Assembly (NCBI GenBank): GCA_928212115.1
Contig: CAKMRJ010005745.1
Span: forward strand, 77,406,877 to 77,470,876
Origin: Lactuca virosa
Lineage: Eukaryota; Streptophyta; Magnoliopsida; Asterales; Asteraceae
DNA: 64,000 nt
Reading direction: 5' to 3'
Shown: piece after piece, positions 1 through 11,543 of the stretch
How the letters are laid out: each line of letters begins with the position of its first letter
Position numbering within the stretch: the stretch's first letter is position 1
Notes under the pieces: generated by a model
What the model was told of the DNA's origin: nothing
What the model saw: only the letters and a program-made list of their open reading frames with translations
Databases searched by the model: none
Translations under genes and position numbers: made by a program

Positions 1-1317
1 CAACATTGCCACTTTCATATTCCATTTCATTTTAGACATCATTACCACATCCAATTCCAATTTCATATAAATATGTACAAATCCAAATACGAAATCAAAC
101 AAATAATGCCCAACAAATTTCATCATTCATAGTAGGCATTTTCAAAGATTATAAACATGAAATCAAACAACATACATCAAATTCCACATTTTCATACAAC
201 AATTTTCAACATAAAAAAAACAGAATAAAGAAAAAAATTTATTTTCTGTTGGTGGTGGTGTGCTGGCCGGAAGTAGTGACAGGAAATGGGAGGTTGACGT
301 GGTGGATGTGTTCACAGGAAAACAACCATTACAGCAATTAAAAAAAAAAGAAAAAAAAACGAAGAATCACAACACCTTACCTCTGTCGTCGGCGCTGAAA
401 GTAATCGAAGAATGTGTTGATCTGACGTCGCAATAGGCATTGTTGTAGGTGGTCAAACCACCGATGACAACCCTAGCTATCGAGACACAAATCAAAAACA
501 GAAAAAAAAAACCCCAAAATTCTCAAAATCGAACCGGGAAAAGAAGGTAATCGGAGAAGAGAAGACACCTACCTGTGTGGTCGGCGGTGAAGACAAGTCG
601 CCGGAGGTCTTTAGACGGAGTATCGCTGGCCGAGAGAGAGAAACAAGGTTTTGGTAAGGTCTGCAAATGAGACAGGGTCGAAGGAAGCTGATGACTTAAA
701 ACCCTATACCGACGACATGTCGCCGGTATAGAGTTTAGCCACACGACGTCGTTTCCACTTTTTCATAATAAAAAAATAATAAATAAGAAATATGTTTCGA
801 GACGACAAGTCGTCGGTACTGAATCAACACAGTTCACAACGCGGATCGCTATCACTCTATACCGACGACTTGTCGTCGGTATAGCCAACAAAAACCGACG
901 ACTTGTCGTCGGTATAGCCAACAAAAACCGACGTCATTTTGTTTTTCTGCAAAATGGAAATGAATAAATAAAAATTATATTTTTCCTACGCTATACCGAC
1001 GGCTTGTCGTCGGTATAACTCACACAAACCAATGTCGTTTCGTTTTTTCTGCAAAATGGAATATAAATAAATAAAAACTATATTTTGTGTAATCTATACC
1101 GACGACTTATCGTCGGTAAACGATTTGAGGAAACCGCGTAAAATTTTTATTTCCCGCTTAAGGTCTACCGACGACTTGTCGTTTCTATGTTGTCTCAGGT
1201 CAAAAAAAAATTAGTCAATGCTATACCGACGTCATGTCGTCGGTATAGATAACACAATGCCGACGACTTATGTCGTCTGGATAGATGTCGTCTGCATAGG
1301 GCTCAATTCTTGTAGTG
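1..1317. mobile_element. Right end of a CACTA (CMC) DNA transposon
   Basis: The segment ends at 1307-1317 with TTCTTGTAGTG, the inverted form of the plant CACTA terminal repeat CACTACAAGAA. The bases from 1318 on match the coding sequence of the intact F-box gene from 11928, so the element sits inside an F-box copy. CACTA elements duplicate 3 bp; the candidate is CAT at 1318-1320, and the other copy lies outside the window. The last 600 bp carry many palindromic subterminal repeats, as expected for this superfamily. I see no transposase ORF here, so only the non-coding right part is in the window. The left end is missing from view. Confidence 0.85.
699..1290. repeat. Subterminal palindromic repeats of the CACTA element
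   Basis: About nine copies of a near-palindrome with core ACCGACGACTTGTCGTCGGT, often flanked by CTATA and TATAG, occur at irregular 40-120 bp spacing. Some copies are degenerate (for example near 1093, 1167 and 1257). Subterminal repeats of CACTA elements are known transposase-binding sites. Each copy could also form a hairpin of about 14 bp. Confidence 0.8.
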
Positions 1318-2032
1318 CATTCTGATCTAATTTTATGGAAACCTGCAAGGGGTGAGTATAAGACGTTGTCTAAATCCGGTTCTCATAAAGAATGTTACGA
1401 TTACGATGGAGGATCATTTGGGTTATATTATAGCTCTTCTGACGACAATTACAAGCTTCTACGGGTAACCCAACATTCTAATGTTTATATATACTCTTTA
1501 AAATCCGATTCATGGAGAAAGGTTGAGTTAGCAGAGGACTTCCGAAGTCCTCTTATAATAAGCCGGATGCCGAGTACTGCATTGTTAAACGAAAAACTCT
1601 ATTTCTTACAAAAACCGAGTCAGGAAAGAAAATGGTAGATACTATTCAATTATAAGGTTTGATACAAAGACCGAAAAGTTCACAGAGATAGCAACTCTTC
1701 TTTTTAGAAATTTTGTAAGGTACAGTTTGAGTTTCTTGGTTCTAAGAGGCTGCATTCACATATGTGTGAACATAGTGTATCAGGGTGTCGACTTGTGGAG
1801 AATGGATGGAGATGGAGATTGGACAAAGGTGGTATCGTGTTTTCCTTGGTGTCTGGAGCCACTTCACTTGATGAGGAATGAAAATTGGTTCATGCGATCT
1901 AATAAAGGGAATCATCTTTACCAAGTTAATATGAAGAAGCATACAAAAAGAATGTTGTGTTCACTTCCAAAAACGACTACTATCGTGGAATACATGGAGA
2001 CTATTGTGTCGCCCAATCAATATACTAAGTAA
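1318..2032 (+). pseudogene. F-box gene copy 1, truncated by CACTA and frameshifted
   Basis: The sequence is very close to the 3' two thirds of the intact F-box gene at 11544-12638, starting at its codons for HSDLILW. The F-box domain itself is absent because the CACTA element interrupts the gene at 1317/1318. An extra C near 1613, in the run AAAAACC, shifts the frame and gives a TAG at 1636. The shifted frame then continues to a stop at 2030-2032, at the same place as in the intact copy. What remains encodes only the F-box-associated (FBA) substrate-binding region. It is not expected to make a working protein. Confidence 0.85.
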
Positions 2033-2855
2033 CACCTCCATCAAACTCTTTTAATAATTATATTATTAACTTAAATTTTTGTCTTTTCGTTTTGTTTGTG
2101 AGCTATACGTACAAAATCTGATTAATTGTTATATTGGTAGCTAAGATGGTCGTATATTGTAATATGGGTTGAAGAGGTAATATTTTGAAGATCCGGAAAA
2201 GTTAATTGGTCCATACTTTTGGTGTCTCTACTCTCTAGCTATTCAACTGACACTAAAATTTAATGTATCAATAAACAAAGAGCGATTATTATATTGAAAG
2301 TCGGAATGGTTGTAATGATTATAAGTGTTGTAACATAAGAAGACTACCTAATATTTTTTTAAGCATGAAATGTAAACAAACCTTCAAAGGGCCCTATGAC
2401 AACAATTACAAACATGTTTTTGCTATTCTTTACACAAAAGTTTTCCTAAGAACAAATATTTCGATGACAATCTGAGAATTAACTTTCCGGTTTTTTTTTT
2501 TCCCAGAACATCTCCATAAGCACCCAAACACCTTTTCTACGCCAATCGCACATTTAAAATGACGTAAAAAAACGACTTTTTTTTTTTGGAAAATATGCAT
2601 ATGCTTATCTTGTGTTTTTTCAAATATCCGTATATACATATTTCAAAAAACACAAAATATGCATATATATATTTAAACTTTTCAGATATGCATATATACA
2701 TATTTATACTTTTGTTTTGCGTTTTTTTGACATTTTAACATGCGATTCTTCAAGACATTCGCCTTAGGGACCTCATGATGGTGTTTGTTTGAAAAAAATA
2801 TTGGTCGGATTTTATGTTCTCAAATTCTTATACACGTCTTTTGCTTCCTGTAGGG
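2033..2855. repeat. 3' flank of F-box copy 1, duplicated at 12639-13452
   Basis: The sequence after the stop codon stays alignable by eye with the flank of the intact gene, including the sentence-like runs around CATATGCTTATC and AGGGCCCTATGACAAC. Similarity ends near 2855, where an LTR element begins. The duplicated unit therefore covers at least about 1.5 kb (1318-2855 against 11928-13452) and is not limited to the coding region. I see no gene in this flank. Confidence 0.75.
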
Positions 2856-5596
2856 ATCCTTCATGGTTGCAAAGTAAGGAGGGATTAGTCAAACCGCAAG
2901 TGTAGGGTTAGTTGTTATAAGTTTCATGCATTCATGGATGTGCGTGTGGTCCTCACATCGGGAGCTATTAGGCGGAGACCTCGTCGTATCCAGTTGTTAC
3001 TTGCAGGAAGATCGAAGATAGGGTTAGAAGGCGCTTGAGCCACGCTGGATGAATGTCAATTGAAGGGTTGGTTAGTTCACTGAACCGATCGCTATCTTCA
3101 GTAAGGGAAGAGTTGTGTTGAACTATGAACCAACCGCAGGGAGTGGTTGAGGCGTTTCCGCATGGGCCTTGTTCAGTAGTGTGTTAAATCATTGCAATAG
3201 TTGTCGATCCATTTTTAATCATTAGTTATTCCGTTCAACGTCAAAAGTTGTGCTTGTTCAACGACTTTAGGCTGTTGCAGTTGAAGTACAATGGATGCGC
3301 CAACCTATCGTCAAGTTATGCACGATGTATATTTTGGCTACTGGGTATGTTTACCCTCAATTGGTGGTTGTGGAATTATTGTTCAGGGCGGGATCGAGTT
3401 GGGTGGATGTCCTTGGTTATTAGAAGTTCGGATGTCGGAACGGTGTTGCTCGGTTTTTCAGGCGTGACTTTAGATCTACGCAGATTCCAATTTTGACATG
3501 TCGTGTCGGCATGGTTAGTATTGGATTGATTTGACCAGGGTTTTGACAGTATTTCTGAATAATTTTGGAATTTCCTCCGAATTTGGAAGTAATAGCGGGT
3601 TTAGTGGTAGGATCTGTTCATGTCAGTTTAGGTGTGGAGTCTTTTTTTTGGGTTGTTCTTGAGGACGTTTTGTTAGCAGTTGTGGTTCGTCACCCGATAC
3701 ACTCGTTGATACTCTACCCTTTGGGTAAGGCTCTAATGAGGAAGGGACACGTTCGGCATATGGAGCATTGTGTTTTCTCCTATAAGGTAGAGTGTTGGCA
3801 GTTCCATAAATAATATTGTGAGGGGTGTGTGTGGACCAAGTAGGATAGCATGAAAATACTTTGCCCGACTATATGGCCTGGTTCGTCAGTTGATGTGTTA
3901 GTGGCAACATGAACTGTGGAAGGGTTGTGTGTTATAGAATAGTTATACCTTCTGCGGTTTCGGTAAGTATAAAATGGATGTTGTTTGGATTCTTGTAAGT
4001 TTGATGATGGTCAGGTAACTTTAGGCCCATGTGGTGTTAGTCGTGAGCCTCTAGGCCAGTGTTGGAGTGATGGCAAGATCATTGTGTTCTATGATCTTAT
4101 CGTTCTAGTAGTTAGATAGTGTCCCGATGTATAGGGAACCAGTAAGTATATGACTCGTGTGGGTGGTACCCGATAGTCATATGATTGAGACTCTTTGGTC
4201 TCATATCATTAGTATTTAGGATGGTTGGGTGTTAGAACATTTCAGTGATCGGGAGGCTTAGTGGCTAACTAGTTTGAATCATGTGGATAGTAAAGTTTTG
4301 GTTTGATAGAGGCATTAGTTGTGCAGTTGAAGTCGCTTGTTGAATGTTTGCATTTGTGGACCCCCCCCCCCTCCCTCCCTGTTTGCTTGTGGGCTTTTGG
4401 TAGTAGATGGTTTTTAATGTCAGGTATTGGTCTTGAAACTTCGAATCTGGAAGTTCGTTATAAATGTCTTAAAGGAATTGTGTGGTGGTTGTATACCTAA
4501 GTTGGCATGGTATTTTTGATGCAACACGAGATTATTGGATTGACCATTATTGTGCTCGAGGGAGAGATGGGCTAGTGATAGCTTTTCAGGAAGTCAAGTA
4601 TGTATTCTAGATCTTGTGGGCAGGATTTCTGTATTGAAATTTGTTGAAACTCCACGTTTGGGATGTTCTAACAATTCTTTCTACGTGTTTTATCAGTGAT
4701 CCTAGTCGGGGACTAGGGGTAGGTATGATATGAGAATGATCATCAGTCTAAGGATATGGTTTCTATAGTTTAGATTGACAGGTTCCCGATTTGGAAAGTA
4801 TATTGTTGGGGTCGTGTTGACGAGTATGTTAGGATAGCCTTCGCCAACCGGACTCTTGGTATGAGTCTTGGGGTGCGATAGAGTGTGAGGTTGTCTGTTT
4901 CAGCAGTCGGTCGGGGATTATGTATTCTAATTTATTAGTGGGACAACGCATAACCAACAAGATCTCAGATAGATCGAATTTGCGAATTTTGGTCAGCAAG
5001 GTGTAATGTATGAGTTAGTGTAGCACCAGTGGTTGAGACTCGTGTTGGAAGTCTCCTTCATATTCGAATGCAAAGTTGTCGGTAGCGGCGAATGATCATG
5101 GATTCTGTTTCCCAGTTATCAGTAAGATGATGCAGGCCCGGAGGGGTTCAGGTTGGTTCGGTTTGTGATTACTGATCATCATGGATGTGGTTTGATCGGT
5201 TCTATTTGTATGTAAGGCAGGCATAACATAGGGTTTTCAGATTTCAGACGCTGAGGTTAGTCCTTTTCTTGTTGGTATTCGCTTCCTTTCGGGTCGTGTG
5301 GATTCTGCTAAGGACCGGTTTGGTTTTGGTATTGGAAGTGGTTGTCTAGTTAAGGTGTCCTTTCTGTGCTGTATTGGGTATGACGACATCCTCGTGGGTC
5401 GCCACATAGATTTTGGCTTATAGGTCGGGTGTTAATGGTCTTTGTATCGGTCGTTGTAGATTCGGGTGATTATGACGGATTAGACACATGTTGAAAAAAG
5501 TAGGCATGGAAGCCCACATGGGGTTTGGAGTGTGTCGTAGGAGTAAGTTACACGGATGGACTTCAAGGACAAAGTTTGATTCAAGTGGTGGAGAGT

Positions 5597-7385
5597 TGTG
5601 ACATCCGAATTATTAAGGTATTTTTATTATATTGAAATTTATGATTTTGGGTTGCCACAACGTGGTAGAGGCACCACCATGACGTGGCAAGGCTTGAATG
5701 TTCGTGGATCTCATTGTGATCCCCACGACGTAGCAACATGTTGGTCACGGCGTGGCGACCATTTGAAGGATTAAACCCTAATTTTCGGGTATTTAAAGCA
5801 AAGTATGGGCTCGGGTTTGTTTACCCTCAGCCTCCATTACTCTTAAACCTAAAAAATCCTAGCTCAAATCCCTCTTGGTGGATATTGAGCTCATTTTGGT
5901 GATTATGGTTGCTTTTTAAGGATTCTCTGGACCTTTTGTAAGTGCCAAGATCCACACTTTATGTTTCTAGGTTGCTAAATCTAAGTTTTTTCCCATTTTC
6001 TTCTTGTATGAGATAGTTGCAATGGTAGGATTCCATAAAGTTTTCAACTTTATGGATCCTTGAGGTCCCTTTGAGGTCATATGTTGTAGATCTGGAGTTT
6101 CTTAGAGTATTTGGTCCCAAGCACTTAAGTCCATCTCTTCCATGTATAGACCTAAACATGAAGGAGACATGCATTGGACATGCATGTCTATAAATCACCG
6201 ACATTCATGGTCCTCTTGGTGTATGAAAGCTTTTTGGAAAAATTGGTTGAGTAACTTTGGCGATTAAGAACTTATTGGTTAAGTTATGCTTCATAATGTC
6301 TTAAGGGACCTAGGTTTAGAGATCTTGTCATATTGGTATATCTTAATGGATAAAGTTGGAAAGTTTATCCATCAAGATCTTGGGAAGGACCAGATCTGAG
6401 CTTTGGAGCTCTTGAAACTGGAAGAAAACAACTTAACTCATTAAGTTATTCAGACTTAATTCCCACGACATGGTTATTAGGCTGCCACGACGTGGCGACT
6501 GGGGAATCATCCACCGTTTGTCATTTTCGCGCAATGACGTGGCCAAAGGGAAGCCACGACGTGGGTGCTTATTGTTGATAATTTTGACTTTGACTTTGAC
6601 CGTTAACTTTGAGGGTTGACTTTTGACTCGTTAACTTTTGTTCAACTTATTAGTTTTAGAAGGGTAGACTAAGGGTTTACTTTGTGTGGTTATCTAGGTG
6701 GTGTTTAGAACCTATTCGGTGATCATGAGAGCTATTGAATTTTGGTTGCGTTATGATGTAAGTCTGCTCATTATACTGTGTGGGATGCTAAATTTTTTGT
6801 GTGACTCTTGCATGTGTTTGTATGTTGGGCGAGGCCCGTTTATATGTCGAGCGAGGCCCGTGGGTGGGACCCATTTGTATGTTAGGCAAGGACAGTTTAT
6901 ATGATGAGCAAGGCCCGTGGGTGGGACCCGTTTGTATCTTGGGCGAGGCCCGTTTATATGATGGGCAAGGCTCGTGGGTACGACTCGTTTGTATGTTGGA
7001 TGAGACCTGTTTATATGTTGGGTGAGGCCTGTTTATATGTTGGGTGAGGCCCGTGGGTGGGACCCATTTATATGTTGGGTGAGGCCCGTGAGTGGGACCC
7101 GTATATATGTTGGGTGGGGCCTGTATGAATATGTGGTATTTTGAGGGAACTCACTAAGCTTTGTGCTTACGGTTTAACATTTAAACGTTTCCAGGTACTT
7201 AGAAGGGCCCGACTTGATCGCATTGCACACCCCAGAGTTTATTCTGCACTATCTTTATGATTTGTCGTTGATGTTTTTGATAATACATTATACACTCTAA
7301 TAATCTTTTTAACTGAATTAATGGATGACTGGTTTTTCGTTAATTAAAAATCAAAATTTTTGCTTATTATTTTTGGAACGTTACA
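5597..7385 (+). repeat. LTR of the decayed Gypsy-type element
   Basis: It starts TGTGACATCC and ends GAACGTTACA, an imperfect inverted pair typical of these LTRs. Inside are reiterated CCACGACGTGG-like motifs (5650-5755 and 6465-6565), an AAACCCTAA box at 5773-5781 followed by TATTTAAA near 5791, a tandem repeat at 6815-7125, and a TAAGC/GCTTA hairpin at 7155-7169. The order of these parts is the same in the other large LTRs of this window. Confidence 0.7.
6815..7125. repeat. Tandem repeat, units of about 36 bp
   Basis: Degenerate copies of a unit containing GGCGAGGCCCGTGGGTGGGA and TTTATATGTT follow one another, roughly eight in all. Short ORFs read through them but are by-products of the repeat. 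The array lies just upstream of the LTR hairpin, where other LTR families here also carry an unrelated array. Confidence 0.75.
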
Positions 7386-7435
7386 CAAGAATAGTATGAA
7401 AGCCACACTAAAGGGTTATTTTCCAACACTTGACA

Positions 7436-7517
7436 CAGGGCCGGTCCAAACATATATTGGGCTTAAGGCGAGAAGAAGAGAAAAAAATGCCCCCTAAATC
7501 AAATACAATACTTATTT

Positions 7518-7590
<73 letters not shown>

Positions 7591-9082
7591 TTTATAAGAA
7601 TTATTAATAAAATCCTCAACAACAGCAATATAACGACAATATTTACAAAAAACAACAAATTTAAAGGAAAATACTTCTTCTACCTATTTAGATGCAAAAT
7701 CATTGATTATGCTATCAAGATCAATTTTATCTAAGATATCTTTCTCTATACATAATATTCTCAATCCATTCAACATTTCTGGTGACATTAATGACCTTAG
7801 TTAATTCTTCAATAACTTCAGCTTTGAAAAACTTCTCTCTGCAGTGCAATAATAACATTCATATAAGATGCTATATGCAATAAAAATATTTGGGTAACAA
7901 TCTATAACTTTAACAAAGTCCAAAATTTTAACCACAGACATTATATTATTAGGTAAAGTCATTTTCACTTCTAGATAAATGTTTTTTAGAAAACATTTTA
8001 TGATTGACAATAAGTAAAGGCTATTTAAGAAAAGAATACACATGATTTATGTGTCATATATGGGGAAGGCTAATATCAAAGCAAGTTGTAAACAAATCAC
8101 TAACAAAAAAACATAAATATGATAACTAAAATAAAATTAAAAATATGATAAGTTGATAACCAACAATTCAGATTATAATATTACCATGAAATCTAATACT
8201 TTGAAGTTGAAGTTCTGAAAAAATCAAGTAAGAAGTAAAACATTAGACAATTTGGAATATAAGATTTTTTATTATACATATACATACAAAAGGCTACAAA
8301 TTGAATACCTAATCGAGTGAAAATTCTTAAACTTAAAGGCTACAAATTAAATACCTAATCGAGTGAAAATTCTTAAACTTAAAGCATTGATTTTCATTAT
8401 ATCAGAATAAATGAACTTCAGAATCTCATATACAAAGAAAAGATATAACATTTCAGAACCAAAAATCAGAAACTAAAAATCTGTTAATCTGATATAACCT
8501 AGAATGCGAAGCAAAATTCAGAAATCATACTGATTACCTTCTTTTCTGTTGCAAGTCACAATGATCTAGAAATCAAACAGAGAATCGTTGAATCAAGAGA
8601 AGAAGGAGAATCAAGAATGCGATTATATGAGAGTATGAGATACGAGACTTAGCAGCAGAAGGTATCAGGGGATCGATTGAAGATGTGGCTATAAGAGAGA
8701 GTAACAGATGCATAGGTGACAAACGATCAATTCAAGGCAGCGAGATGGACGTCGATTAACAAGGATGTGATTTCGATTCATCCTGATGGAGAGAATATTC
8801 TAATCAAAGTTTTCGATTCCATTATTGAATTTGGAAGGCGCCCCCGAGTTGACGAATTCCCGCTTCCTTCGGTTCCTATTTTTCCCAGACGTCAACTCTT
8901 CAAACAAACAATCAGGCCATATTGTTAACTTCTTTGGGCTAATTTAAGTTTGAACTTGGCCCCTAAAGAGGCATGTATGTAAATAAAAATTACATATACA
9001 TATACACTACATATCCTATAATTTTTGGTCCCCCTAAAGACGTAGGCCATGGGCGGTCGCCCACCTTTATGGGTCGGCCCTG
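7436..9082. mobile_element. hAT transposon, 1.65 kb, with 8-bp TSD
   Basis: The ends are CAGGGCCGGTCC and GGGTCGGCCCTG, which are inverted relative to each other. They are flanked by a perfect 8-bp duplication ACTTGACA at 7428-7435 and 9083-9090, the size typical of hAT. The element contains an (AT)n tract at about 7523-7589 and a minus-strand remnant of a hAT transposase. It is too short to hold a full transposase, so it is an internal-deletion derivative. Confidence 0.92.
7684..8043 (-). pseudogene. hAT transposase C-terminal dimerisation domain remnant
   Basis: The minus-strand frame contains AERSFSKLKLLKN and, after one in-frame TAA, LRSLMSPEMLNGLRILCIE. This is the signature of the hAT C-terminal dimerisation domain (Dimer_Tnp_hAT). 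The TAA at about 7801-7803 falls where family members usually have Tyr. The N-terminal zinc finger and most of the catalytic domain are absent. It lies inside the hAT element with matching ends, so it is the remnant of that element's own transposase. Confidence 0.85.
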
Positions 9083-9090
9083 ACTTGACA

Positions 9091-9945
9091 TTAGAAGCTT
9101 CTGTGCCCTTAATCTCGCTTTACTTGGCAAGTGGTGGTGGCGCTTCAAAAATGAAGACAATGCTCTTTGTAAAGGAGTTATCCAAACGATTCATGGTAGT
9201 GATAAGCGATTCATGTTAGTGATGGTGGAATTGGTCGTGTTAGATCTACTACCAATAAACGTTAGCCACTTTCACCTTGTACTTGATCATCAAAACATCC
9301 ACCTTGTAAACATATTTCTATGGCAGAAGCAAAAGTGAAGATAGAGTGAATAACCGGGTGGAAAATTCACTGTTTCCTCCTCAAGTGGACTATTGATGCT
9401 AAAATTCTTAACAATTGTCCGCTCAAGACCGTTTGGAATAAAATTGCACCAGGCAAAGCTAATATACTTGTTTGGAGGGCACACTTGGGTAGAATACCTA
9501 CTTGTATCAATCTTAAGCACATTGGAGTTAATGTGGGTTCTCTTTTATGTTCCTTGTGCAATACTAAACAGGAGACTGAAGGTCACATTTCATGCATTGC
9601 ACCACTGCTTTGGAGGTACTGCCTACCCTTCATAATTGGTGGATTGATTTTCCTGTTGTTGCGACCTCAATTCAACAAGCTTTCACTCGTGATTGTGTTG
9701 TTACTAACCTAAAGAAGGAACACACTGACATTTACATTCTTCTATTTGCCTTTGCATGGATGATATAGACCTTCAGGAACGCGATTGTATTTCACAACAA
9801 AACAAAGAACACCACTGCCACTGCTCTTGTTAGTGAGGTTAAGTCTCTACCTTCCATTGGCTAAAAATTAGAGCTAGGAGAGGTTGTAAGTTAAAATGGG
9901 ATAACCGGTGTTTAGATCCAAAGATTGAATGTCTTAATGTCTTAC
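9091..9945 (+). pseudogene. LINE (non-LTR) retrotransposon 3' fragment
   Basis: The plus strand reads WRFKNEDNAL near 9140. At about 9430-9600 it gives a zf-RVT-like region: KIAPGKANILVWRAHLGR, then CSLCN followed by ETEGHIS. This is the zinc-binding domain at the end of plant LINE reverse transcriptases. Frames change several times and stops occur. The RT core and endonuclease are absent. 5'-truncated copies are normal for LINEs. I see no clear poly(A) tail or target-site duplication. Confidence 0.7.
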
Positions 9946-9952
9946 AATCTTA

Positions 9953-11104
9953 GGTGGCGTTTGGTTCGCAGAATGTTTTTGATGGAATTGGAATTTGTTA
10001 AGGAATTGGAATCTGTCAGGAATTGGAATCTATTTCTATATTCTATTTGGTTGGTAGAATTGAAATTTGAATCCAATTTCATATTATGTTTGGTTGGCAG
10101 AAAATGAAATTGAAATAATATAAAATAACAAGATTTCATTTTTCATTTTTTGTTTTTTTTTTTTACTTTGTTTTATAACTTATATGTAAAAATATATTAT
10201 ATAAATTATAAAATTAATAAATGATGGTGATGGTGCCAATGATGTTGATGGTGGAAATAGTGGTGATGATGGTGATGGAGGTGACGGTGGGTAGTGGCGG
10301 AGGTGATGACGGTGGTGGTGGTGGTAGTAATTGTGATGGTGATGATGGCAGTCATGAGTAGTGGCGGAGGTGGTGGGCAGTGTAGTGATGGAGGTGGCAA
10401 TGGTGGTAGTAATAATGGTGGTGATGAAGGTGGTGGCGAAGTTGTTGGTGTTGGTGGCGGAGGTGATGACGGCGGTGGTGGCAGTGATGGTATGGTCACG
10501 GTGGTGTGTGGTGGTGGAGGTGGAAGGTAGTGTGGTGGTAAAGGTGGTGATGGTGGTGGAGGTGGAAAGTGATGGTGATAGTGGTGGTGTTGGGTGGTTG
10601 TGGCGGTGGTGGGTGGTTGTAGAGGTGGTGTGTAGCGGGTGGTAACAGTGGTGATGTGTGGTGGAGGAGGAGGTGGTGGACGTGGCGGAGGTGGTGATAA
10701 GGTGGTGGGTAGCGGTGGCAGTAGTCGGCGGTGGTGGAGGTGATGGTACTAGTGGGTGGAGGGTGGTGGTAACGAAGGTACTGGTGGTGGTGATATTGGT
10801 GGGTGGTGGTGCTGTGTAGCGGTGGTGGTGGGTGGTGGAGGTGGCGGTGGTGGCCGCGATAGAGAGGTTTCATATGTAGTGTTAAAAGTAAAATGGATAA
10901 TATAGTAACATTCAACATTCTCATTTGAAAGAAATTTTAATTCCTTAAGTTTTTTGGATGAAATTTATTTTCCCTCGTTGGAAGGAAAATTTGACTCGTT
11001 TAGGAATCCAATTCCTTTTAAAAGCTTGAACCAAACAAAGGAAAGTGATGGAATTAGATTCCAATTCCATCTAATTCCAATGGATTCCAGCGAACCAAAC
11101 GGCA
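9953..11104. mobile_element. MITE-like element with TIR GTTTGGTTCGC
   Basis: The left end holds GGCGTTTGGTTCGC and the right end GCGAACCAAACGGC, inverted copies differing at the outermost bases. Just inside both ends are runs of GGAATTGGAAT type in opposite orientation. I could not fix a target-site duplication, so the superfamily (perhaps PIF/Harbinger) is uncertain. The interior is filled by a GGT-rich minisatellite, and there is no transposase. Confidence 0.6.
10222..10857. repeat. GGT/GGTGAT minisatellite
   Basis: About 635 bp consist almost entirely of GGTGGTGGT, GATGGTGAT and GGAGGTGG triplet variants, with strong purine-plus-T asymmetry. Because the repeats are triplets, all frames stay open: Gly/Val-rich on the plus strand, His/Pro-rich on the minus. 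These frames are not genes. The block is confined to the middle of the MITE-like element. Confidence 0.9.
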
Positions 11105-11543
11105 GATTTCTCGCTAGCATTATCTTTGGAATGAAATAAAAAAATAAAAAGTTAACGTAACTCGTATAGTTTTAAAAAAAGGTTTATATATAACATTGAT
11201 GTTGGTCATGTCGCACGTTCATGGGCTATGATTACGATGGCCTTAAAACCATAATATATAATATAATATTATGAAAAAAAAAAAGTCAAATAGATATTAT
11301 TTTATTTATGTTTTTTATTATAAAGCAAAGAAAATGAATAATGTTGAACAACTACCTTCCCTTGACTTTCGGTCGAAGTTATACCAAAATCAAACTCTCA
11401 TTTATATAATTTAGATTTTATTCGAGAAGATTCCAATTAATTAGGTTAAGACTTCCATGTTTCATATTCCCTAAATAAATAGTATTTGACAAACTACCAA
11501 ATAATCAAATTAAAAATCTTTTGGTTTGATTTACCCTAATCCT
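11105..11543 (+). promoter_or_regulatory. Upstream region of the intact F-box gene
   Basis: AT-rich sequence lies between the MITE-like element and the F-box start. A TATA-like string TTTATATAAT is at 11401-11410, about 135 bp before the ATG. The last bases before the ATG resemble those before copy 3 at 42021. Nothing else is recognised. The TATA assignment is a guess from position. Confidence 0.35.

Larger units (their letters stand above)
2856..7385 (+). mobile_element. Decayed LTR retrotransposon, 3' part with one LTR
   Basis: A single LTR lies at 5597-7385. The bases before it (5560-5596: AAAGTTTGATTCAAGTGG, then a purine-rich tract) resemble the end of pol and the polypurine tract of the chromovirus at 44324-53595. 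The 2.7 kb before the LTR has no long ORF, and I could not recognise gag or pol motifs in it. The 5' LTR and primer site are absent. The left edge abuts the duplicated F-box flank at about 2855. It is probably a very old or non-autonomous Ty3/Gypsy-type element. Confidence 0.6.

Noticed and set aside
699..1290. Spaced palindromic repeats resembling a CRISPR array
   Set aside because: Spacing is irregular, there are no cas genes, the genome is eukaryotic, and the repeats sit at a CACTA terminus where subterminal repeats are expected.
2856..5596. Attempt to find gag-pol in the region before the LTR at 5597
   Set aside because: No RT, integrase or gag motif could be read in any frame; only the 3' junction resembles a Gypsy element.
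10206..10924. Overlapping open frames of Gly/Val-rich or His/Pro-rich proteins on both strands
   Set aside because: They are produced by the GGT triplet minisatellite, which leaves all frames open.
11526..11543. Upstream extension of the F-box gene by six codons
   Set aside because: It would start at TTG; the ATG at 11544 aligns with the start of copy 3.
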